From Actinomadura sp. NBRC 104425 (GTDB lineage Bacteria > Actinomycetota > Actinomycetes > Streptosporangiales > Streptosporangiaceae), in NCBI RefSeq assembly GCF_030269545.1, contig NZ_BSTN01000002.1, positions 124,001 to 188,000 on the forward strand: a stretch of 64,000 nt of DNA, given 5' to 3'. Shown here piece after piece: positions 50,639-59,306 of the stretch. A program made the position numbers and the translations under genes. How positions within the stretch are numbered: the stretch's first letter is position 1; every line of letters begins with the position of its first letter. The notes under the pieces are model-generated. The model was not told the DNA's origin, did not search any database, and worked only from the letters and a program-made list of their open reading frames with translations.

Positions 50639-51775
50639 ATGGGCGCGACGCGGGACGTCACCGACACGATCGTCGGGTTCGCGCGCACGCTGCGCGCCGC
50701 GGGCGTCGGCGCCGACCCCGAACGCGTCCACGCCATGCTCGCCGCGCTCGACCACCTCGACGTCCTCGACCCCGCCGACGTGTACTGGGCGGGGCGCCTG
50801 ACGCTGTGCGCCGACCCCGACGACCTGCCCCGCTACGACCGCTGCTTCGCCGCCTACTTCTCCGGGCGGACGGCGCGCCCCGGCCGCCGCCCGCCGCCCC
50901 CGGTGGCGGTGCACCGCACCGCCGCCGAGCCCGCCGCCGGCCCCGGCGACGCCGCCGAACCGGCCGCCGCCGCGCTCGCCGCCGCCGGCGACGCCGAGGT
51001 GCTGCGGCACCGCGACGTGGCCCGGCTCGGGCCCGCCGAACGCGCCGAGATCAACCGGCTGATCGCGGCGCTGGACGCCGCGTCCGCGCGGCGCCGGTCG
51101 CGCCGGTACCGGCCCGCCCCCGCCGGACGGCTCGACCCGGCCCGCACCGTCCGCGACGTGCTGCGCCGCGGCGGGGAGATCTCGCTGCTGCGGCACCGCG
51201 CCCACCGCACCCGGCGCCGCCGCGTGGTGCTGCTGGTCGACGTCAGCGGGTCGATGCGTCCGTACGCCGACGCGCTGCTGCGGTTCGCGCACGCAGCGGC
51301 CCGCTCGGGCGGCCGGACGGTGGAGGTGTTCAGCGTCGGCACCCGGCTCACCCGGCTCACCCGCGAACTGCGGCACCGCGACCCCGACACGGCGATGGCC
51401 GCGGTGTCGGCGGCGATCCCCGACTGGAGCGGCGGCACCCGGCTCGGCGCGGAGCTCAAGGAGTTCCTCGACCGGTTCGGACAGCGCGGCATGGCGCGCG
51501 GCGCCGTGGTGGTCATCGCCTCCGACGGCTGGGAGCGCGGCGACGCCGCGCTGCTCGGCGAGCAGATGCGCCGCCTGGCGCGGCTGGCGCACCGCGTGGT
51601 GTGGGCCAACCCGCACAAGGCCCGCCCCGGGTACGAGCCCCTCACCGCGGGCATGGCCGCGGCCCTGCCGCACATCGACGACTTCACCTCCGGGCACAGT
51701 CTCGGCGCGCTGGAGGAACTCGCCCGCCTGGTCGGGATGCCCGGCGGACGGCACAGGGGAGGTGCCCATGCGTGA
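50639..51775 (+). CDS. VWA-domain CoxE-like protein
   Basis: A 378-residue partner of the upstream ATPase. Residues 1-80 are helical (TIVGFARTLRAAGVGADPER, LADPDDLPRYDRCFAAYF-like segment), then a low-complexity Ala/Pro linker. A von Willebrand A domain starts near residue 198 with the metal-ion-dependent adhesion site DVSGSMRPYADALLRFAHAA, and includes WSGGTRLGAELKEFLDRF and IASDGWERGD. The order matches CoxE of carboxydotrophs. I choose the ATG at 50639, eleven bases after GGGAGG; a GTG at 50630 is too close to it. It ends overlapping the xdhC start. Confidence 0.9.
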   Translation: MGATRDVTDTIVGFARTLRAAGVGADPERVHAMLAALDHLDVLDPADVYWAGRLTLCADPDDLPRYDRCFAAYFSGRTARPGRRPPPPVAVHRTAAEPAAGPGDAAEPAAAALAAAGDAEVLRHRDVARLGPAERAEINRLIAALDAASARRRSRRYRPAPAGRLDPARTVRDVLRRGGEISLLRHRAHRTRRRRVVLLVDVSGSMRPYADALLRFAHAAARSGGRTVEVFSVGTRLTRLTRELRHRDPDTAMAAVSAAIPDWSGGTRLGAELKEFLDRFGQRGMARGAVVVIASDGWERGDAALLGEQMRRLARLAHRVVWANPHKARPGYEPLTAGMAAALPHIDDFTSGHSLGALEELARLVGMPGGRHRGGAHA

Positions 51776-52886
51776 CGTGCTCGGTGACATCGCGTCCTGG
51801 TACGCGGCGGGCGAGACGTTCGGGCTGGCGACCGTGGTGAACACCTTCCGCAGCGCGCCCCGCCCGCCCGGCGCGGCCATGGCGGTGTCGGCGTCGGGCG
51901 AGGTGGTCGGCAGCGTGTCCGGCGGGTGCGTCGAGGGCGCGGTGTACGACCTGGCGCAGTCGGTGATCGCGTCCGGGGAGCCGGTCGTGCAGCGCTACGG
52001 CGTCAGCGACGACGACGCGTTCGCCGTCGGCCTGACCTGCGGCGGCATCCTGGACGTGCTGGTCGAGCCGGTCGGCCCGGCCACCTTCCCCGAGTTCGGC
52101 CGGGTCGCCGCCTCGATCGAGGCGCGCGAGCCGGTGGCGGTCGCCACCGTGGTGGGCGGGCCGGGGCGGCTCGGCGCCCGCCGGGTGATCTGGCCGGACC
52201 GCGCGTCCGGCAGCCTGGCGCCCGGCGAGCCGCACGCGGCCCGGCTCGACTCCGCCGTGGACGACGACGCCCGCGGCATGCTCGCCCAGGGCCTGACCGG
52301 GCAGCGGCACTACGGCCCCGAGGGGGAGCGGCGCCGGGACGAGCTGTCGGTGTTCGTGCAGTCGTTCGCGCCGCCGCCGCGCCTGCTGGTGTTCGGCGCG
52401 ATCGACTTCGCCGCCGCCGTCGCCCGCCTCGGCAAGTTCCTCGGCTACCACGTGACCGTGTGCGACGCCCGCCCGGTGTTCGCCACGTCCAAGCGGTTCC
52501 CCGAGGCCGACGAGGTCGTGGTGAAGTGGCCGCACAAGTACCTGGAGGAGACCGAGGTGGACGAGCGCACCGCGATCTGCGTGCTCACCCACGACCCCAA
52601 GTTCGACGTGCCGCTGCTGCAGGTCGCGCTGCGCACCCCCGCCGGGTACGTGGGCGCCATGGGGTCCCGCCGCACCCACGCCGACCGGGAGCGGCGGCTG
52701 CGCGAGGCCGGGCTGACCGACGCCGAGCTGTCGCGGCTGCGCTCGCCCATCGGCCTGGACCTGGGCGCCCGCACCCCCGAGGAGACGGCCGTGTCGATCG
52801 CCGCGGAGCTCATCCAGCTGCGCTGGGGCGGTTCGGGCCGCCCGCTCAGCAGCACGTCCGGCCGCATCCACGGCGACGCCCGATGA
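51768..52886 (+). CDS. xdhC: XdhC/CoxF-family molybdenum hydroxylase maturation protein
   Basis: XdhC proteins bind the molybdenum cofactor, help its sulfuration and hand it to xanthine dehydrogenase. The 372-residue protein has the N-terminal XdhC/CoxI domain (ATVVNTFRSAPRPPGAAMAV, VGSVSGGCVEGAVYDLA with the conserved Cys, GLTCGGILDVLVE with a second) and a C-terminal Rossmann domain from about residue 205 (RLLVFGAIDFAAAVARLGKF, VGAMGSRRTHADRERRLREA, DLGARTPEETAVSIAAELI). The ATG at 51768 follows AGGGGAGG. The four-base overlap with the mobA-like gene indicates joint translation. Confidence 0.93.
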   Translation: MRDVLGDIASWYAAGETFGLATVVNTFRSAPRPPGAAMAVSASGEVVGSVSGGCVEGAVYDLAQSVIASGEPVVQRYGVSDDDAFAVGLTCGGILDVLVEPVGPATFPEFGRVAASIEAREPVAVATVVGGPGRLGARRVIWPDRASGSLAPGEPHAARLDSAVDDDARGMLAQGLTGQRHYGPEGERRRDELSVFVQSFAPPPRLLVFGAIDFAAAVARLGKFLGYHVTVCDARPVFATSKRFPEADEVVVKWPHKYLEETEVDERTAICVLTHDPKFDVPLLQVALRTPAGYVGAMGSRRTHADRERRLREAGLTDAELSRLRSPIGLDLGARTPEETAVSIAAELIQLRWGGSGRPLSSTSGRIHGDAR

Positions 52887-53482
52887 CGGCGGCCCGCGGC
52901 GACGCCCCCGCCGGGCTGCTGCTGGCGGCCGGCGCGGGCCGGCGGCTCGGCCGTCCCAAGGCGCTGGTGGAGGTGGCGGGCGAGCGGCTCGTCGACCGGG
53001 GCGTGCGGGTGCTGCTCGAGGGCGGCTGCGCCCCGGTGCTCGTGGTGACCGGTGCGGCGCCCGTGGAGGCGGCCGGGGCGGTCGCCGTGCCGAATCCCGG
53101 CTGGCGCACCGGCATGGGGTCGTCGCTGCGGGCCGGGCTCGCGGCGCTGCCGCCGGACGCGCCCGCCGTCGTCGTCGCGCTGGTCGACCAGCCGCGCGTC
53201 GGCGCCGCCGCCGTGCGCCGGCTGGTGGAGGCCTACCGGGCCGGCGCCCGCGTCGCCGTGGCCACCTACGGCGGGGCGCCGCGCAACCCCGTGCTCATCG
53301 CCCGCGAGCACTTCGCCGACGCCGCCGCGGCCGCCGTCGGGGACAGGGGCGCCCGCGCGTTCCTGCGTGCCCGTCCGGACCTGGTCACCCCCGTCGCCTG
53401 CGACGACGTCGCCGCTCCCGACGACATCGACACCCCGGCCGATTTGGCCGCATTCCTCCGCCGGCCCGGGGGCGCCCGCTGA
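52883..53482 (+). CDS. MobA/MocA-like nucleotidyltransferase
   Basis: A 199-residue NTP-transferase of the MobA-like family, probably adding CMP or GMP to molybdopterin. The N-terminal nucleotide-binding motif is GLLLAAGAGRRLGRPKALVE. Later, VALVDQPRVGAAAVRRLVEA contains the metal-binding aspartate, GGAPRNPVLIAREHF carries the N-P loop, and DDIDTPADLAAFL ends it. Position after xdhC points to MocA-type molybdopterin cytidylyltransferase for xanthine-dehydrogenase-type enzymes; glycolipid or sugar nucleotide transfer is unlikely. It ends the four-gene plus-strand cassette. Confidence 0.88.
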   Translation: MTAARGDAPAGLLLAAGAGRRLGRPKALVEVAGERLVDRGVRVLLEGGCAPVLVVTGAAPVEAAGAVAVPNPGWRTGMGSSLRAGLAALPPDAPAVVVALVDQPRVGAAAVRRLVEAYRAGARVAVATYGGAPRNPVLIAREHFADAAAAAVGDRGARAFLRARPDLVTPVACDDVAAPDDIDTPADLAAFLRRPGGAR

Positions 53483-53567
53483 CGCCCGCACCGCATGTCC
53501 CGTTGACTGCCCTGATCGTTTCGGGTCGGATGGACCGCACTGGTCAGGCCGTCCGGTGGAGGTCGTC

Positions 53568-54029
53568 ATGCCCAAACCCCGTCCCGCACATCTCGACAGC
53601 CCCGCGTTCACCAGGATCATGAAGGCCGTCAGCGCGGTGCACGTGGCGGCCTACCAGCTGTCGGGCGGTCGGATCGGCGGCCGCTTCCCGCGGTCGGGCG
53701 CGCCGGTGTGCCTGCTGACCACGATCGGCCGCCGCAGCCGCACCCACCGCACCAAGCCGCTGCTGTACCTGCAGGACGGCGACCGCGTGGTGATCGTCGC
53801 GTCGGTGGGCGGCCACCCCCGCCACCCCGCCTGGTACCACAACCTGACCGCCAACCCGAACGTGCTGGTGCAGATCGGGCCGGATCGGCGGCCCATGCGC
53901 GCCCGCACCGCCGACGCGGCCGAACGCGAGGAGCTGTGGCCCCGGCTGGTCGCCCTGTATTCCGACTACGCCGACTACCAGTCCTGGACCGACCGCGAGA
54001 TCCCCGTGGTGATCTGCGAGCCGGTCTAG
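53568..54029 (+). CDS. Deazaflavin (F420)-dependent nitroreductase-family protein
   Basis: A 153-residue protein of the DDN/split-barrel family whose members bind coenzyme F420 (or sometimes fatty acids). Motifs include GGRFPRSGAPVCLLTTIGRR, SRTHRTKPLLYLQDGDRVVI, VASVGGHPRHPAWYHNLTAN and [19 protein letters not shown], the stretch that contacts the deazaflavin. The substrate is not predictable. ATG at 53568 after GGTGGAGG. Its stop TAG shares bases with the stop of the opposing aldolase-like gene: both stops are read from the palindrome CTAG at 54026-54029. Confidence 0.88.
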   Translation: MPKPRPAHLDSPAFTRIMKAVSAVHVAAYQLSGGRIGGRFPRSGAPVCLLTTIGRRSRTHRTKPLLYLQDGDRVVIVASVGGHPRHPAWYHNLTANPNVLVQIGPDRRPMRARTADAAEREELWPRLVALYSDYADYQSWTDREIPVVICEPV

Positions 54030-55246
54030 TCCCGCCCCGGCAGGACGCTCTCGTCCAGGGCGCCGCAGTCGACGGCGCGGCGCAGCCGGGCGGTCAGCGC
54101 CCTGATGGTGGCGGGCTCGTCGAGGACGCCGTCGCCCTTGCCCGCGGCCTGCTCGTGCCAGGCCCGGACCCGGCCGATCACCTCGTCCACCCCGTCCAGG
54201 TGGAAGGCGTACACGGCGGCGTAGCGGCTCGGCAGGTGCGCCGGGTGCATGTCCCAGCCCTGGTAGAAGCCGTGCCGCAGGGAGTGCCGGACGTGCGCGG
54301 CGTGCACCGCCCAGGTGCGGTTGACCTCGTCGGGGCCGTCGTTGCGCGGGATGACGTTGGTGGACCCGTCCGACAGCCGCACCCCGGTGCCCGCCAGCGA
54401 CACCTGCATGGCGTGCCGGGCGAAGTCGCAGGCCGGGTGGTCCAGGCGCTGCTCGGCGGGAGGCAGCCCGCACGCCGCGGTGTAGTCGAACACGCCGAAG
54501 TGCGCGGCGGTCAGCCGCCCGGCCGCGGCCTCGACGATGGCGCGCAGCCCGAACCGGCCCTGGTGGTCGATGATCGCCTCGGTGGTCTCCACCTGCACCT
54601 CGAAGCGCAGGATCCCGGCGGGCAGCCCGAGCGCCGCCTCCAGCCGCTCCAGGTACTCCACGAAGATCGACACGTGCTCGGCCATCACCACCTTGGGGAA
54701 GGTGATGGTGAACCCGCCGGGCAGCCGGCCGAGCCGGTCGCGCAGCGCGGTCAGGAACCCGTCCAGGGTCCGCATCGCGCGCACGTGGCCGCCGTCGGCG
54801 AACGACTTGATCCGCAGCCCCCAGTAGTGGGGCAGCGTGCGCGCCTGGTACGCGGCGGCGACGGCCTCGACCACCTGGCCGATGTGGGCGTCCTCCTCGG
54901 CGTCGTCGCGCACGCCGTAGCCGTCCTCGAAGTCGACGCGCACGTCCTCGATCGGCTCTGCGGCCAGCTTGGCCGCCACCCGCTCGCGCACCGTCCCGGC
55001 GATCTCCGGGTCGATGCCGAACGCGGTGCCGAACGACCCCGCGCCGGGCGTGTGCGTGTTCAGCAGCCGCAGCGCCTCGGCGCCGAAGTCGCCGGGCGTG
55101 GACGGGGAGAACTGGTCGGCGGGGACGTAGACGGTGTGCACCGGCTGGCGGCCGGACGCCGGGCCGGGGAAGTGGCGGTCGTGCTCGGCGCGCACGGCGT
55201 CGACACGGGCGGACAGGTCGTCGATCGATGCAACGCTGAGATTCAC
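54026..55246 (-). CDS. CitE/HpcH-like aldolase-superfamily protein (DUF6986 type)
   Basis: A 406-residue protein with an HpcH/HpaI/CitE-like barrel. Segments VRVDFEDGYGVRDDAEEDAH, HYWGLRIKSFADGGHVRAMR, ITFPKVVMAEHVSIFVEYLE, RFEVQVETTEAIIDHQGRFG and HFGVFDYTAACGLPPAEQRL carry the acidic metal ligands and arginine expected for cleaving or forming C-C bonds next to a keto acid such as glyoxylate. Reaction unknown. It is the last gene of the minus-strand operon with the AllFGH homologues (54 bases after allG), so it may process the two-carbon product of ureide breakdown. GTG at 55246. Confidence 0.82.
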   Translation of the reverse strand: MNLSVASIDDLSARVDAVRAEHDRHFPGPASGRQPVHTVYVPADQFSPSTPGDFGAEALRLLNTHTPGAGSFGTAFGIDPEIAGTVRERVAAKLAAEPIEDVRVDFEDGYGVRDDAEEDAHIGQVVEAVAAAYQARTLPHYWGLRIKSFADGGHVRAMRTLDGFLTALRDRLGRLPGGFTITFPKVVMAEHVSIFVEYLERLEAALGLPAGILRFEVQVETTEAIIDHQGRFGLRAIVEAAAGRLTAAHFGVFDYTAACGLPPAEQRLDHPACDFARHAMQVSLAGTGVRLSDGSTNVIPRNDGPDEVNRTWAVHAAHVRHSLRHGFYQGWDMHPAHLPSRYAAVYAFHLDGVDEVIGRVRAWHEQAAGKGDGVLDEPATIRALTARLRRAVDCGALDESVLPGRD

Positions 55247-55299
55247 CCCGCCATGATCCCGCAAGATGCCCCCCGAATGCGCGCCGGGCGGCACGGCGG

Positions 55300-56724
55300 T
55301 CACGCCGGACCCCGCGGCACGGCGGCGGCCAGGGCCGCCAGGGCGTCGGCGAAGACCCCGGCGGGCGGCGCCACCAGGCCGGCCCCGACCTGCCCGGTAC
55401 CCGGCTCCCGCCCGGCGATGCCCGTGTCGATCAACGGCAGGATCCCGGTGCGCACCACCCGGGTCACGTCCACGCCCGCCGGGGTGCCGCGGAACGACAG
55501 CAGCGGGATCTGCAGCACCGGATGCTCGGCCAGCGTGATCTCGTACATCCGGCGGGTGGCGGCCACCGCGTCCGGCACCTGTCCGCCGACGAACCGGACG
55601 ATCGCCGGCGCGGCGGCCAGCGCGAACCCGCCCATCCCGGCGGTCTCGGTGATGGCCGAGTCGCCGATGTCGGGGTTGGCGTCGGCCGGGCCGTAGGAGC
55701 CGAGATACAGCCCGTCGGGCATCTGCGCGGGGCCGGTGAACCACCGGTCGCCCGTGCCCGACACCTGGATGCCGAAGTCGGTGCCGTTGCGGGCCATCGC
55801 CACCACCAGCGTGGACCCCGGGACGCCGCGGGCGGCGTCGGCGGCGGCCTTGGCGGCGGCCATGGCGGCGTTCAGAAAGAAGTGGTCGTTGCCCGCCACG
55901 AACCGGAACACCTCGGCGACGTGCGCGCGCGGCGCGTCGGCGGCGACCAGGTCGGCGCCGAGCTCGCGCACCAGCAGGGCCGTGGCGGCGCGGTTGCGGT
56001 TGTGCAGCTCGTCGCCCATCTGCAGAGCCTGCGCGATCAGCCCGACCAGGTCGATCGGGCCGTGGCGGCGCACCGCGTCGCGCAGCAGCGGGCCGAGGAC
56101 CGCGCCCATCCAGCGCAGCCGCTCCAGCACCTCGGGCCCGTACGCCCCGTACCGCAGCACCTTGCCCAAGCCCTCGTTGAGCGAGCAGCAGGCGGTGCCG
56201 CCGTGCTCGTCGTCCTGGACCACCAGCATCCACATCGACGGGCTCACCACGCCCGCCATCGGCCCGACGGCGCCGTGGTGGTGGCACGGCTCCAGGGTCG
56301 CCGCGCCCCGCGCGAGGGCCCGCTCGGCCTCCTCGGGGGTGCCGGCGAGCCCTTCCAGCACCATGGCGCCCATGAGCGCGCCGCGCATCGGGCCGGACGC
56401 GCGGTCCCACTCCAGGGGCGGGCCCGCGTGCAGGAACACGCCCGGCTCCAGGCCCAGCACCTCCGAAGCCGGACGCACGTCCACCAGGTGCGGCCGCGCC
56501 GACAGCATGCGCCCCACGGCGCGGGCGTTGGCGTCGGCCCGGCGCGGGTCGCCGAGCACGGCGTTCAGCGCGGGCAGCGACTCCTCCGGCGCCGGCCGCC
56601 AGTCGACCTCCTCCACCGGCACCGCCTGCTGGGCCAGCGCCTCGGCCAGCACGCCGACGCCCGCGGCGACGACGCGCGGCTCGCGGGTCAGCAGCCCGCC
56701 CAGCCGGGGCCGCGCGTCACTCAT
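55300..56724 (-). CDS. allG: AllG/YlbE-like (DUF1116) oxamate carbamoyltransferase subunit
   Basis: A 474-residue DUF1116 protein, homologue of E. coli YlbE, which is named AllG, a subunit of oxamate carbamoyltransferase. The family core is seen in LHAGPPLEWDRASGPMRGAL, EPCHHHGAVGPMAGVVSPSM, MGDELHNRNRAATALLVREL, AGNDHFFLNAAMAAAKAAAD and VAMARNGTDFGIQVSGTGDR. The histidine cluster PCHHHGAVGPM and HNRN are the most striking conserved residues. It is translated from an ATG at 56724 that overlaps the fdrA stop by eight bases, with GGAAGGAG upstream. All three subunits are encoded together here. Confidence 0.9.
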   Translation of the reverse strand: MSDARPRLGGLLTREPRVVAAGVGVLAEALAQQAVPVEEVDWRPAPEESLPALNAVLGDPRRADANARAVGRMLSARPHLVDVRPASEVLGLEPGVFLHAGPPLEWDRASGPMRGALMGAMVLEGLAGTPEEAERALARGAATLEPCHHHGAVGPMAGVVSPSMWMLVVQDDEHGGTACCSLNEGLGKVLRYGAYGPEVLERLRWMGAVLGPLLRDAVRRHGPIDLVGLIAQALQMGDELHNRNRAATALLVRELGADLVAADAPRAHVAEVFRFVAGNDHFFLNAAMAAAKAAADAARGVPGSTLVVAMARNGTDFGIQVSGTGDRWFTGPAQMPDGLYLGSYGPADANPDIGDSAITETAGMGGFALAAAPAIVRFVGGQVPDAVAATRRMYEITLAEHPVLQIPLLSFRGTPAGVDVTRVVRTGILPLIDTGIAGREPGTGQVGAGLVAPPAGVFADALAALAAAVPRGPA

Positions 56725-58171
56725 CCGGGACTCCTTCCCCGAGCCCGCGCAGCAGGCCGACGGCGTGGCGGGCGGCCTCGGCGTTGGAGGCGAACACCGA
56801 CGCCCCCGCCTCCCGAAGCGCCGCGACCTGCCGGTCGCGGCCCTGCGGGTCGCCGGGCGTGCCGCACAGCGACACCACCACGGCCAGGTCGGCGCGGTCG
56901 GCGCGGGCCGCCGCCAGCGCCGGGGCAAGCGCGGCGGCCGGGTCGGGCTCGGCGCCGTAGCCGAGCACCACGTCCAGCAGCAGCACCCCGCAGGCGGGGT
57001 CGGCGGCGTGCTCGGCGACGGCCGCCAGCCGCAGCGTCGGATCGATCATGGGGTGGGCGCGTCCGCGCGTGTAGGCGTCGTCGCCGAAGTCCAGCAGCGC
57101 GTGCCCGGCGGCGGGCGGCAGCGACTCGCGGACGATCGCCTCGGCCTCGTCGCGCAGCGTGCCGCCGACGAACAGGCCGCGCAGCGCCCGGCCGGGCGGC
57201 ACCGGCGGCTGCGGCGCGGGCCAGCGCGGCCAGCGCGGCACCGGGCGGCCGAGCGCGGCCAGGGCCCGCTCCACCGCCGCCGTCAGGTCGTCCTCGCCCG
57301 GGGCGGGCAGCGCGAACACCACCGGGGTGTCCAGGCGGCGCGCCGCCTCGCGGATCAGCCCGGCCACCCGCGGGGCGGGCGGCTTGGACACCACGACGAT
57401 CAGCTCGGTGGCCGCATCGTCGTCCAGCGCGGCCAGCGCCGCCAGCGCCGAACGCCCGCTGACCTGCGGCGACAGGTCGCGTCCGCCCACGCCGAGCACA
57501 TGGCTGACGCCCACGCCCGCCGCGTCCAGCAGGCACATCACCTGCTGGGCGCCGGTGCCGGACGCGGCCACCACGCCGACCGGGCCGGGCCGCACCGCGT
57601 TGGCGAACCCCAGGCCCGCGCCGCCGACCACGGCGGTGCCGCAGTCGGGGCCCATGACGATCAGGCCGCGCCGCGCCGCCGCCTCCTTGAGCGCGATCTC
57701 CTGCTCGACCGGCACGTTGTCGCTGAAGACCATGACGTTGAGCCCGGCGTCCAGGGCGTCCATGGCCTCGGCGAACACCTGCGGGCCGGGCACCGACAGC
57801 AGCGCCAGCCCGGCGCCGGTCCGCCGCGCGGCCGCGGCGGCCGTCCGCGCGGGCTCCTGCGCGCCGAAGGCGCCGGTCTCGGCCGGGCGGCGCAGCAGCT
57901 CGTCGAGCGCGCGGAAGGCGTCGTCCAGGGCGCGGCCGGGCGCGCCGCGGGCGGTGCGGACCGCCACCACCAGGTCGTTCGGACCGGCGTCGGCGGGCAC
58001 CGCGAACCCCATCCGGCCGAACATCTCGCGGTTGAGGTCGGTGCCCATCGCGGCCATCGCCTCGGCCACATCCGGCCGCTCGGCCAGGCTGCGGCTGACC
58101 CGCATCAGCGTCACCGAGTCGTGGTAGGCGCCGCGCCGCACCTCGACCCGAGTGGTGCCCGTCGTGCTCAT
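56717..58171 (-). CDS. fdrA: FdrA/AllF-like acyl-CoA synthetase-fold subunit of oxamate carbamoyltransferase
   Basis: A 484-residue FdrA-family protein, built like succinyl-CoA synthetase alpha subunits. The N-terminal domain (VEVRRGAYHDSVTLMRVSRS) is FdrA-specific. Two Rossmann-like domains follow, with MVFSDNVPVEQEIALKEAAA, IVMGPDCGTAVVGGAGLGFA, VGVVAASGTGAQQVMCLLDA and VLGVGGRDLS. E. coli FdrA is AllF, part of the complex that phosphorolyses oxalurate into carbamoyl phosphate and oxamate. The phospho-histidine of true CoA synthetases is not obvious. It starts at ATG 58171, 26 bases after allH. Confidence 0.92.
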   Translation of the reverse strand: MSTTGTTRVEVRRGAYHDSVTLMRVSRSLAERPDVAEAMAAMGTDLNREMFGRMGFAVPADAGPNDLVVAVRTARGAPGRALDDAFRALDELLRRPAETGAFGAQEPARTAAAAARRTGAGLALLSVPGPQVFAEAMDALDAGLNVMVFSDNVPVEQEIALKEAAARRGLIVMGPDCGTAVVGGAGLGFANAVRPGPVGVVAASGTGAQQVMCLLDAAGVGVSHVLGVGGRDLSPQVSGRSALAALAALDDDAATELIVVVSKPPAPRVAGLIREAARRLDTPVVFALPAPGEDDLTAAVERALAALGRPVPRWPRWPAPQPPVPPGRALRGLFVGGTLRDEAEAIVRESLPPAAGHALLDFGDDAYTRGRAHPMIDPTLRLAAVAEHAADPACGVLLLDVVLGYGAEPDPAAALAPALAAARADRADLAVVVSLCGTPGDPQGRDRQVAALREAGASVFASNAEAARHAVGLLRGLGEGVPDE

Positions 58172-58196
58172 GGCGCCCCCGATCGCGATGCGTCGC

Positions 58197-59156
58197 TCAT
58201 GCAGAGGCCCGGTGGGGCGCCGCGGCCGACGCGGCCAGCGCCAGCACGGCGCGGCAGCCCGCGCGCACGCCCCAGGCCAGGTCGGCGCCGGAGGTGTGCC
58301 CGGCGGCCAGCAGCCGCCGCACGGCCGGGCGGGGCGCCTCGCGGCCCGCGACGGCGCGCAGCACGGCGGCCACGTCGGCCCCGGCGGAGCCGGCCGCGGC
58401 GCAGTGCAGCAGCGTCGCGGCCAGCGCCGTGGTGCGGGTGCCGGCGTCGGCGGTGACCGCGGCGCCGAGCCACCCGGCCAGCCACACGGCCCGTTCGCCG
58501 CCCCGCACGGCCCCGCCGACCAGCCGCAGCGACACCAGCAGGCCGGCCAGGACGTCGTCGCCGCTGGGCGTCAGCCCGGGGCCCAGGCCCACGATCCGCT
58601 CGGCGGCCTCGACGGCCCCGGCCAGGTCGCCCGCGGCGCAGGCGGCGGCCAGGGTCTCGGGGTCGGGATGCCCGGCCAGCCCGAAACCCGCGGCGGCGTC
58701 GGCCTCGTCGAGGGCGTCCTCCAGGACCCGCACGCCGCGGGCCGCGCCGGCCGGGGTGAGCGGGCCGAGCGCGGGCACCGCGTCCCACCAGCGGCGGGCC
58801 CGCACGTACAGCCCGTCGGTCTCGACCAGGCCGTCGCCCACCCACGCCTCGGCGCCCTCGCGGACGGCGCGGAAGGGCCGTTGGCGCCGGGTCGCGGCCA
58901 GCACCAGCGCGTTGGGCAGCCGGACGGCGTCGGAGCAGACCACCGCGAGCACGCGGGGTTCGGGGGCCGGGCCGGCGCCGGTCCGCGGCTCGACGCGCAT
59001 CTCCAGGTAGACGGCGGAGGGGAAGGCGGCGATCACGCGTGCCGGGCGGCGCGGCGCCTCCAGCAGCGGGCGCAGGGGAAGACCCGCGGCGGCGGGGACC
59101 GGGGGTCGCCCGGTGAGCGTGCGCAGCGGGATCGGGTCACGCAGGACGATGGTCAC
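58197..59156 (-). CDS. allH: AllH/YlbF-like (DUF2877) oxamate carbamoyltransferase subunit
   Basis: A 319-residue DUF2877 protein, homologue of YlbF/AllH. The two family signatures are clear: RIVGLGPGLTPSGDDVLAGL (about residue 190) and LAAGHTSGADLAWGVRAGCR at the C-terminus. It is the first gene of the operon allH-fdrA-allG-aldolase, divergent from pucR across a 610-base region. GTG at 59156. A carbamate kinase, which would use the carbamoyl phosphate to make ATP, is not found in the window. Confidence 0.88.
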   Translation of the reverse strand: MTIVLRDPIPLRTLTGRPPVPAAAGLPLRPLLEAPRRPARVIAAFPSAVYLEMRVEPRTGAGPAPEPRVLAVVCSDAVRLPNALVLAATRRQRPFRAVREGAEAWVGDGLVETDGLYVRARRWWDAVPALGPLTPAGAARGVRVLEDALDEADAAAGFGLAGHPDPETLAAACAAGDLAGAVEAAERIVGLGPGLTPSGDDVLAGLLVSLRLVGGAVRGGERAVWLAGWLGAAVTADAGTRTTALAATLLHCAAAGSAGADVAAVLRAVAGREAPRPAVRRLLAAGHTSGADLAWGVRAGCRAVLALAASAAAPHRASA

Positions 59157-59266
59157 GAATCCTCCCGAGGCCGGTGCCGCCGGGCGCGTGTCGTCGGCGG
59201 TCGCTCGGACCCGACCTCAGGCAGGACCGTAGACCGGGCCCGCCACCGGACGTATGGTGAATCCTG

Positions 59267-59289
59267 CCAAGGATGGTCAGGGTCCTTGG
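59267..59289. promoter_or_regulatory. Inverted repeat CCAAGGA-N9-TCCTTGG in the allH-pucR divergent region
   Basis: Perfect 7-bp arms (59267-59273, 59283-59289), about 110 bases upstream of allH. Candidate operator for the divergent region; a hairpin is also possible. Confidence 0.6.
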
Positions 59290-59306
59290 AGGTTGTTGTC
59301 AGGGTT

